Shown here piece after piece: positions 5,340 through 9,818 of a stretch of 9,818 nucleotides of DNA (its first letter is position 1; each line of letters starts with the position of its first letter). Below the pieces are notes generated by a model. The model saw only the letters and a program-made list of their open reading frames with translations. It was not told where the DNA came from and ran no database searches. Made by a program: the position numbers and the translations under genes. The DNA comes from Clostridiales bacterium UBA1742 (GTDB lineage Bacteria; Bacillota; Clostridia; TANB77; CAG-508): assembly GCA_002314935.1 (NCBI GenBank), contig DCHW01000025.1, positions 1-9,818 on the forward strand. Direction: 5' to 3'.

Positions 5340-5462
5340 TTAAATTAACCTTTTCCTATTAAACTAAAAAACTCTGTTTAGCCCCAAGGCATTAACAGAG
5401 TTTTACTCTAAAATTAATACCTCGGTAGGGCTTACTATTTGCCTACTGTCTTTGGCTTTTAT
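5340..5462 (-). ncRNA. L10 leader RNA (autoregulatory leader of rplJ-rplL)
   Basis: On the minus strand the conserved CCAAAGACAG (5455-5446), the stem GTAGG/CCTAC (5446-5442 with 5429-5425) and CCTACCGAGG (5429-5420) match what I know of the L10 leader of Bacillota. The leader is bound by L10, or L10 with L7/L12, when these are in excess over rRNA. It ends in a terminator-like hairpin (5368-5404), so control here is probably by transcription attenuation and not only by blocking translation. Confidence 0.85.
5368..5404 (-). terminator. Attenuator hairpin in the L10 leader
   Basis: AAAACTCTGTT and AACAGAGTTTT pair perfectly over 11 bases. Inside the loop GCC and GGC can form a small inner stem. 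The minus strand continues with more Ts (TTTTTTAG). It lies about 85 bases upstream of the rplJ start. Confidence 0.75.
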
Positions 5463-5469
5463 TTTTTTA

Positions 5470-6147
5470 TTAAGCTATATATACTCCAGGTCCCATTGTT
5501 TTAGAAATAGCTATGCTTTTTAAATATTGTCCTTTAGCTGCTGCTGGTTTTGCTTTAATAATAGCATCCATAACTGTTTGATAATTTTCTAACAATTTAT
5601 CTGCACCAAAAGAAACTTTTCCAAATCCTAAATGAATAATGTTTGTTTTATCTAATCTATATTCAACTTTACCAGATTTAATTTCTTTTATTGCTTTTGT
5701 AACATCCATTGTTACTGTTCCTGATTTTGGATTTGGCATTAATCCTTTTGGTCCTAACACTTTTCCTAATCTTCCTATAACTCCCATCATATCTGGAGTT
5801 GCAACTATAACATCATAATCAAACCAGTTTTCATTTTGGATTTTTGGAACTAATTCTTCTGCTCCAACAAAGTCTGCTCCTGCAGCTTCTGCTTCTTTAG
5901 CTTTATCTCCTTTAGCAAATACTAAAACTCTTTGAGTTTTACCTGTTCCATTTGGAAGAACTACTGTTCCTCTAACTTGTTGATCTGCTTGTTTTGAATC
6001 AACACCTAATTTAACATGTAATTCAACTGTTTCATCAAATTTTGTTTTAGGCATTTTTTCGATTAATTCTAATGCTTCTTTTGCATCATACTTTTTGCTT
6101 TTATCCACTAGCTTTTCGCATTCTAGATATCTTTTTCCTTTTTTCAT
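5470..6147 (-). CDS. rplA: 50S ribosomal protein L1
   Basis: A 225-residue protein, slightly shorter than the usual 229-234. Seen: the N-terminal KRYLECEKLVDKSKKYDAKEA, the RNA-binding FDETVELHVKLGVD and the signature GKVLGPKGLMPNPKSGTVT around residues 128-146. The C-terminal sequence GQYLKSIAISKTMGPGVYI is also typical. L1 forms the mobile L1 stalk on 23S rRNA that helps release deacylated tRNA from the E site, and in many bacteria it represses translation of the rplK-rplA message. The ATG follows AAGGAGG at good spacing. It is the fifth gene of the operon, 111 bases after rplK, with an AU-only hairpin in the gap. Confidence 0.97.
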   Translation of the reverse strand: MKKGKRYLECEKLVDKSKKYDAKEALELIEKMPKTKFDETVELHVKLGVDSKQADQQVRGTVVLPNGTGKTQRVLVFAKGDKAKEAEAAGADFVGAEELVPKIQNENWFDYDVIVATPDMMGVIGRLGKVLGPKGLMPNPKSGTVTMDVTKAIKEIKSGKVEYRLDKTNIIHLGFGKVSFGADKLLENYQTVMDAIIKAKPAAAKGQYLKSIAISKTMGPGVYIA

Positions 6148-6203
6148 TTTATTTCCTCCTTTTGGTTTTAACGAATATTAAATATTCTCCCATATATATT
6201 CAC

Positions 6204-6223
6204 TGTATATTAAATAATATACA
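6204..6223. other. AU-only hairpin between rplK and rplA
   Basis: TGTATATT and AATATACA pair perfectly over 8 bases around AAAT. It lies 57 bases upstream of the rplA start. It lacks GC pairs and a T run, so it is not a terminator. A role in control or processing of the message is only a guess. Confidence 0.25.
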
Positions 6224-6258
6224 ATAAACAAACAATTTTAATTAAGCAATTCTTTCGC

Positions 6259-6687
6259 TTACTCTGAAACTACAACTCCCATTGATCTAGCTGTACCTGC
6301 TACCATGCTCATAGCTGTTTCTAAAGATGCTGCATTTAAATCTTCCATTTTTGTTTTAGCAATTTCTTCTACTTGAGCTTTTGTTATTGTAGCTACTTTA
6401 TCTTTATTAGGTTTTCCAGAACCTTTATTTATTTTTAATGCTTTTTTTATTAAAACAGCAACTGGTGGTACTTTTGTAATAAATGAAAAAGATTTATCTT
6501 TATATACAGTTATTACAACTGGAATTATCATACCTGGTTGATTTGCTGTTTTTTCATTAAATTCTTTAGTGAATTGCATAATGTTAATACCTGTAGATCC
6601 TAATGCAGGTCCAACTGGTGGTGCTGGTGTTGCTTTACCAGCTTCTATTTGTAATTTAACAACATTTGTTATTTCCTTTTCTGCCAT
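6259..6687 (-). CDS. rplK: 50S ribosomal protein L11
   Basis: A 142-residue protein, standard length. Seen: the N-terminal KLQIEAGKATPAPPVGPALG with the proline-rich thiostrepton-site region near residues 18-30, GINIMQFTKEFNEKT, and the C-terminal rRNA-binding domain ending ETAMSMVAGTARSMGVVV. L11 binds the GTPase-associated region of 23S rRNA near the stalk base and takes part in factor-driven GTP hydrolysis and stringent factor activation. The ATG at 6687 follows AAAGGAG at 10 bases. A TTG three codons further up is too close to the ribosome binding site. It lies 24 bases after nusG. Confidence 0.97.
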   Translation of the reverse strand: MAEKEITNVVKLQIEAGKATPAPPVGPALGSTGINIMQFTKEFNEKTANQPGMIIPVVITVYKDKSFSFITKVPPVAVLIKKALKINKGSGKPNKDKVATITKAQVEEIAKTKMEDLNAASLETAMSMVAGTARSMGVVVSE

Positions 6688-6711
6688 TTTTATCAATCTC
6701 CTTTTTAAATT

Positions 6712-7245
6712 TTAGATTTTTTCAATTTGTGAAAATTCTAGTTCAACTGGAGTTTCTCTTCCAAACATAGATACTAAAACTTTTACTTTATTTTTATCTT
6801 TATTTATTTCTTGAACTGTTCCAATAAAATTAGATAATGGTCCATTAACAATTTTTACAGAATCATTTACATCATAATCCACATTTATAACAGCTATTTC
6901 AAATCCCATATTTCTTATTTCTTCATTACTTAATGGAATTGGATCTGTTCCAGATCCTACAAATCCTGTTACTCCACGTGTGTTTCTAACTATATACCAC
7001 GATTCTTCTGTAACAATCATCTTTATTAAAACATAACCAGGAAAAACTTTTTTTAAATTTGTTTTTCTTTTTCCTTCTTTTATTTCTATTTGTTCCTCCA
7101 TAGGAACAACTATTTCAAAGAAATAATCTTCAAGTTCTCTGTTTTTTACTGTTTTTTCTAAATCTGTTTTTACTTTATTTTCATAACCAGAATATGTATG
7201 AACAACATACCATTTTGGTTCAAGATTTTCTTTAACTTGAGACAT
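6712..7245 (-). CDS. nusG: Transcription termination/antitermination protein NusG
   Basis: A 177-residue protein, normal for Bacillota. The N-terminal NGN domain is marked by KWYVVHTYSGYENKVKTDL (about 11-29), PGYVLIKM, and WYIVRNTRGVTGFVGSG (about 82-98). The C-terminal KOW domain has VKIVNGPLSNFIGTVQEI and the strand VSMFGRETPVELEF. NusG binds RNA polymerase, sets elongation and pausing, and its KOW domain can contact S10 or Rho. The ATG follows AAGGAGG at good spacing. It lies 15 bases after secE, so the two are tightly linked in the operon, as in most bacteria. Confidence 0.97.
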   Translation of the reverse strand: MSQVKENLEPKWYVVHTYSGYENKVKTDLEKTVKNRELEDYFFEIVVPMEEQIEIKEGKRKTNLKKVFPGYVLIKMIVTEESWYIVRNTRGVTGFVGSGTDPIPLSNEEIRNMGFEIAVINVDYDVNDSVKIVNGPLSNFIGTVQEINKDKNKVKVLVSMFGRETPVELEFSQIEKI

Positions 7246-7260
7246 TACTACTTGGCCTCC

Positions 7261-7596
7261 TTATTCTTCAACATTTGTAGAATCTTCTTGCTCTGTTTGT
7301 TCAACATTAGAAGTTTCTTCGTCGTTATTAACTTCTTCGGTAGTATCGTCTACAACAGTTTCAACAACAGTTGTATTTCTTATTTTTTCTTTAATTTTAT
7401 TAATACCTTTTGAATTAATAAAATTAAAACATGTATCCAAAACAAATACTATAGCTGCTGTAATTAATACAATTACTACAACTGCAGTTGTGTTTTTTAC
7501 AACTTGGTTTGGTGTTGGCCAAATTACTTTTTTTAATTCTGCTTTAAACCCCTTTAAAGCATGTTTCTTTTTATTGTTGTTTTCTTGTTTAGCCAT
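7261..7596 (-). CDS. secE: Protein translocase subunit SecE with an acidic C-terminal tail
   Basis: The N-terminal two thirds are a typical single-span SecE: a basic start, the amphipathic helix GFKAELKKVIWPT (about 16-28) that lies along the membrane, and one membrane segment (about 35-60). SecE clamps SecY and is essential for protein export. The protein has 111 residues, while many Bacillota SecE have about 60. The extra stretch (about 75-111) is low-complexity and strongly acidic, rich in Glu, Asp, Thr and Asn, and should lie on the outer face if the usual topology holds. The ATG follows AAGGAGGAT. It lies between rpmG (22 bases) and nusG (15 bases), the conserved place. Confidence 0.95.
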   Translation of the reverse strand: MAKQENNNKKKHALKGFKAELKKVIWPTPNQVVKNTTAVVVIVLITAAIVFVLDTCFNFINSKGINKIKEKIRNTTVVETVVDDTTEEVNNDEETSNVEQTEQEDSTNVEE

Positions 7597-7618
7597 TTTA
7601 TATCCTCCTTAAAATAGC

Positions 7619-7783
7619 TTATTTTGTTTCTTTATGTGTTGTTCTTTTTTTACAATATTTACAGTATTTTTCTATTTCTAGTCTATCTGTATTGTTTCTT
7701 TTATTTTTACTTGTCATGTAATTTCTTCTTTTACATTCTGTACATTCTAATGTTATATTTTCTCTTGGTCCTTTTGCAGCCAT
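7619..7783 (-). CDS. rpmG: 50S ribosomal protein L33 (zinc-binding type)
   Basis: A 54-residue protein beginning MAAKGPRENITLECTECKRRNY. Two CxxC pairs (CTEC and CKYC) identify the zinc-binding C+ form of L33. The C-terminal KKRTTHKETK is also typical. L33 sits near the E site of the large subunit. The ATG at 7783 follows GGAGGTGG. A longer reading from a TTG at 7801 would place the ribosome binding site inside the coding sequence and is rejected. It is the first gene of the operon, about 85 bases downstream of the promoter, the common Bacillota arrangement before secE. Confidence 0.95.
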   Translation of the reverse strand: MAAKGPRENITLECTECKRRNYMTSKNKRNNTDRLEIEKYCKYCKKRTTHKETK

Positions 7784-7836
7784 GATTAGCTCCACCTCCA
7801 ATTTAAATTATATGGGTTTTTAACGATGCGTTTTTT

Positions 7837-7866
7837 AAGCTATGTCCCCTTTTAGAAACATAGCTT
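7837..7866 (-). promoter_or_regulatory. 5'-end hairpin of the rpmG operon mRNA
   Basis: AAGCTATGT and ACATAGCTT pair perfectly over 9 bases around a 12-base loop. The predicted transcription start, about 5-7 bases past the -10 at 7871, falls at the very start of the stem. No T run follows on the minus strand, so it is not a terminator in that direction. A 5'-terminal stem of this kind often protects mRNA from decay; that role is inferred here. Confidence 0.5.
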
Positions 7867-8511
7867 ATATAATTTATCATATTTTAATTGATTTGTCAAC
7901 ATTTTTGCTGATTTTTTATGGCTATTTTTATATAAAAATAATACGATTATTTTTTCTTTTGAACAGAAAAACCAAATTTTCCGAACTTGCTCCCCCAATT
8001 CAAAATATTTTCCATTTGCATATGCAATTAAATCACATTTTGTTATATCAAAAGCACCCGTTGAATCAATATATTTTTCATCTGCATCAATTGATAATAC
8101 GTCTGCAATAAACATATGATGACTTCCTAAATCTTTTATTTCCTTAACTTTGCATTCAATTGAAACCGGACTTTCTTTTATTGATGGACAACTTACATAA
8201 GTTGATTTTTCTTTAGTTAAATTCATACTTTTAAATTTATCAACTTTTAATCCAGTTTTTACTCCACACCAATCTGTGGCATAAGTTAGATCACTTGTTG
8301 TAAGATTTATTACAAATTCTCCACTTTCTTTAATAAGGTTGTATGAATATCTTTCTGGTCTCACAGATATATAACACATTGCAGGATTAGTGTTTAGTAT
8401 TCCAGTCCATGCAACAGTAATAATATTTGATTTCTCCATATTCCCACATGATACCATAACCGCAGGTATTGGATATACAAAAGTACCTGACTTCCAAACT
8501 TTTTTTGCCAT
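7852..8511 (-). CDS. Flavin reductase family protein (FMN-binding split barrel), with a probable frameshift near its end
   Basis: The first 172 residues are a typical flavoredoxin/flavin reductase domain: VYPIPAVMVSCG, the FMN-binding AWTGILNTNP and ISVRPERYSY (about 34-57), and GEFVINLTT. The family carries FMN and takes part in electron transfer; the partner is unknown. As it stands the frame gives 219 residues. After FELG the tail becomes unrelated, while another frame of the same DNA reads GSKFGKFGFSVQKKK and then TAA at 7949-7947, the ending expected for this family. Removing one C from the run at 7992-7996 restores it and gives 187 residues, a normal length. The literal frame also runs through the rpmG promoter. 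The ATG follows AAAGGAG, with a promoter at 8535-8564. The family call is firm; whether the shift is a mutation or a sequence error is open. Confidence 0.85.
   Translation of the reverse strand: MAKKVWKSGTFVYPIPAVMVSCGNMEKSNIITVAWTGILNTNPAMCYISVRPERYSYNLIKESGEFVINLTTSDLTYATDWCGVKTGLKVDKFKSMNLTKEKSTYVSCPSIKESPVSIECKVKEIKDLGSHHMFIADVLSIDADEKYIDSTGAFDITKCDLIAYANGKYFELGEQVRKIWFFCSKEKIIVLFLYKNSHKKSAKMLTNQLKYDKLYKLCF
7871..7899 (-). promoter_or_regulatory. Promoter of the rpmG-secE-nusG-rplKAJL operon
   Basis: TTGACA (7894-7899), a perfect -35, is followed after 17 bases by TAAATT (7871-7876). TG one base before the -10 gives an extended element. It lies within the extended, probably shifted 3' part of the flavin reductase reading frame. 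Confidence 0.8.
7992..7996 (-). other. Probable +1 frameshift in a C5/G5 run
   Basis: Five Cs on the plus strand lie at the exact point where the flavin reductase frame loses family-like sequence. With four Cs the frame continues into the family-type ending SKFGKFGFSVQKKK and stops at 7947. Confidence 0.7.
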
Positions 8512-8534
8512 TTTTATATCTCCTTTATTTTTTT

Positions 8535-8564
8535 ATTATATACTAATTTTATTTTAATTTTCAA
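8535..8564 (-). promoter_or_regulatory. Promoter of the flavin reductase gene
   Basis: TTGAAA (8559-8564) and TATAAT (8535-8540) on the minus strand are 18 bases apart. The start codon follows about 24 bases after the -10. Confidence 0.7.
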
Positions 8565-8592
8565 TAGAATATGAAAATATCTAATAATTCTA

Positions 8593-8620
8593 TTTACAAT
8601 TTATTTTTTTAATATATAAT
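8593..8620 (+). promoter_or_regulatory. Promoter of xpt
   Basis: TTTACA (8593-8598) and TATAAT (8615-8620) are 16 bases apart. The leader would be only about 20 bases before the xpt start, too short for a purine riboswitch. Confidence 0.65.
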
Positions 8621-8648
8621 TATTTTAGTTAATATTTGGGGTGATAAT

Positions 8649-9221
8649 ATGAAAATATTAGAAGATATGATTAAAGAAAAAGGTCAGGTTATAAACGAAG
8701 ATATTCTAAAAGTTGATAGTTTTTTAAATCATCAAGTTGATCCAGTTTTAATGAAAAACATTGGTTTAGAATTTGCAAAACATTTTAAAGAAAAAAATAT
8801 AACAAAAGTTTTTACCATTGAAAGTTCTGGAATTGCACCAGCTCTATTAACTGCTCAAGAATTAAAAGTTCCATTAGTTGTATTAAAAAAACAAACATCT
8901 AATATCTTGGATAGAAATTATTATCAAACAGAAGTTAGGTCTTTTACAAAAAATTGTTCATATATGTTAACTCTTTCACAGAAATATTTAAAGGAATCTG
9001 ATAACATATTAATAATTGATGATTTTTTAGCAAATGGAGAAGCAGCTTCTGGAGTTATAAAACTTATAAAATCAGCAAATGCAAGTATTGCAGGTGTTGG
9101 TATTGTTATAGAAAAATCATTTCAACCAGGTAGAACAAAATTGGATAAATTAGGATATGATATATATTCACTTGCGAGAATTAAGTCCCTAACCAATAAT
9201 AGAATTGAATTTTTAAAATAG
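8649..9221 (+). CDS. xpt: Xanthine phosphoribosyltransferase
   Basis: A 190-residue protein, close in length and sequence to Bacillus Xpt (194). Seen: ILKVDSFLNHQVDP (about 19-32), VFTIESSGIAPALLTA (about 54-69), the PRPP-binding loop ILIIDDFLANGEA (about 120-132), and SIAGVGIVIEKSFQPGR (about 146-162). It condenses xanthine with PRPP to XMP in purine salvage, in the cytosol. The ATG follows GGGGTG at 5 bases. It is transcribed alone, divergent from the flavin reductase gene. It lacks both the purine riboswitch and the downstream xanthine permease gene (pbuX) that accompany xpt in Bacillus, so regulation must differ. It converges on the rRNA operon with one shared hairpin. Confidence 0.95.
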   Translation: MKILEDMIKEKGQVINEDILKVDSFLNHQVDPVLMKNIGLEFAKHFKEKNITKVFTIESSGIAPALLTAQELKVPLVVLKKQTSNILDRNYYQTEVRSFTKNCSYMLTLSQKYLKESDNILIIDDFLANGEAASGVIKLIKSANASIAGVGIVIEKSFQPGRTKLDKLGYDIYSLARIKSLTNNRIEFLK

Positions 9222-9251
9222 CTTGTTTACAAAAATTATTATATATAAGTT

Positions 9252-9300
9252 AAAACACAGTAATTAATAATAAACATTATTACTAATTACTGTGTTTTTT
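9252..9300. terminator. Terminator shared by xpt and the rRNA operon
   Basis: AAAACACAGTAATTA (9252-9266) pairs perfectly with 9284-9298 over 15 bases, with additional pairing in the loop. The plus strand continues into a run of Ts after xpt. On the minus strand, after the 5S gene, four Ts follow, so it may serve both directions. It lies 30 bases after xpt and about 12 bases from the 5S gene. Confidence 0.85.
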
Positions 9301-9311
9301 TGCATAAAAAA

Positions 9312-9428
<117 letters not shown>

Positions 9429-9435
9429 AAAATAT

Positions 9436-9451
9436 AGTGTGTTAGCACACT
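9436..9451 (-). other. Hairpin in the 23S-5S spacer
   Basis: AGTGTG and CACACT pair around a 4-base loop, 8 bases upstream of the 5S gene in the direction of transcription. It may guide processing of the precursor. The rest of the 83-base spacer is AT-rich and holds no tRNA. Confidence 0.4.
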
Positions 9452-9511
9452 GAAAAATATATAGAAAAGTAATAATGGTAAAATATTAAAACCGTTTTTT
9501 GCTTAACTTGT

Positions 9512-9818
9512 GGTTAAGCCCTCGATATATTAGTATTGGTCAGCTTAATGTATCACTACACTTACACCTCCAACCTATCAACCAGTTAGTCTTCCTGGTA
9601 TCTTACCAACTTAACGTTGTGGGATATCTTATCTTAGGGTGGGCTTCACACTTAGATGCTTTCAGCGTTTATCCCTTCCATACTTAGCTACACAGCTATG
9701 CCACTGGTGTGACAACTGTTGCACCATCGGTATGTCCATCCTGGTCCTCTCGTACTAAGGACAGCTCCCTTCAAATATCCTGCGCCTGCGACAGATAAGG
9801 ACCGAACTGTCTCACGAC
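9512..9818 (-). rRNA. rrl: 23S ribosomal RNA, 3' end (continues beyond the window)
   Basis: About 307 bases of the 3' end lie on the minus strand. The sarcin-ricin loop AGTACGAGAGGACC is at 9756-9743. The molecule ends with AGCTGACCAATACTAAT, TCGAGGGCTTAACC, the typical 23S end. The 3' boundary near 9512 is estimated from that motif. The bases beyond it (9501-9507) can pair with the rRNA tail as part of a processing stem. Confidence 0.97.

Noticed and set aside
7198..7413. 71-residue plus-strand frame opposite nusG and secE
   Set aside because: Phe/Ile/Asn-rich shadow of two certain genes.
7842..8111. 89-residue plus-strand frame across the flavin reductase end and the rpmG leader
   Set aside because: Low-complexity hydrophobic shadow of the minus-strand gene and of AT-rich leader DNA; no family-like sequence.
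8599..8648. Purine riboswitch upstream of xpt
   Set aside because: The leader is too short and shows no aptamer-like conserved loops.
9499..9687. 62-residue open frame on the plus strand
   Set aside because: It is antisense to the 3' end of the 23S rRNA gene and has no ribosome binding site.

Overview
The window is very AT-rich, with TAA stops on nearly every gene, strong AGGAGG-type ribosome binding sites and the gene order rpmG-secE-nusG-rplK-rplA-rplJ-rplL. This points to a low-GC Bacillota, most likely a member of the Clostridia. That reading is supported by a remnant of the KGITLIALVITII prepilin-like motif common in that class. I cannot name a genus.

Right part (about 7600-9818): the 3' end of a 23S rRNA gene and a complete 5S rRNA gene lie on the minus strand and converge on xpt (xanthine phosphoribosyltransferase, plus strand), with one strong hairpin between them. 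xpt is divergent from a flavin reductase family gene. The 3' end of that gene appears frameshifted in a run of five Cs, so its present reading frame runs through the promoter of the ribosomal operon.

Centre (about 4280-7900): a minus-strand transcription and translation operon has a consensus promoter at 7871-7899 and a hairpin at the predicted 5' end of its mRNA. It encodes L33, SecE with an acidic C-terminal tail, NusG, L11, L1, L10 and L7/L12. An L10 leader with a built-in attenuator precedes rplJ. A terminator closes the operon right after rplL, so rpoB and rpoC are not next in line as they are in many Bacillota. A YhhN-family membrane protein gene with its own promoter follows.

Left part (1-3600): a loosely packed accessory stretch, all on the minus strand. 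It holds a truncated prepilin-like peptide, a small coiled-coil gene that looks frameshifted and without a start signal, and an apparently intact DUF4143-type AAA ATPase. It continues with a truncated nitroreductase remnant, an LCM-family SAM methyltransferase, and the first nine codons of a gene leaving the window. The ATPase promoter is bracketed by two 34-bp inverted repeats with matching outer arms, the most unusual regulatory structure here. At least three of the small genes look like decay products.

I see no CRISPR array, insertion sequence, tRNA gene or convincing new multi-gene system. The points most worth a second look are the twin repeats at the ATPase promoter, the flavin reductase frameshift, and the cluster of decayed small genes around the ATPase.
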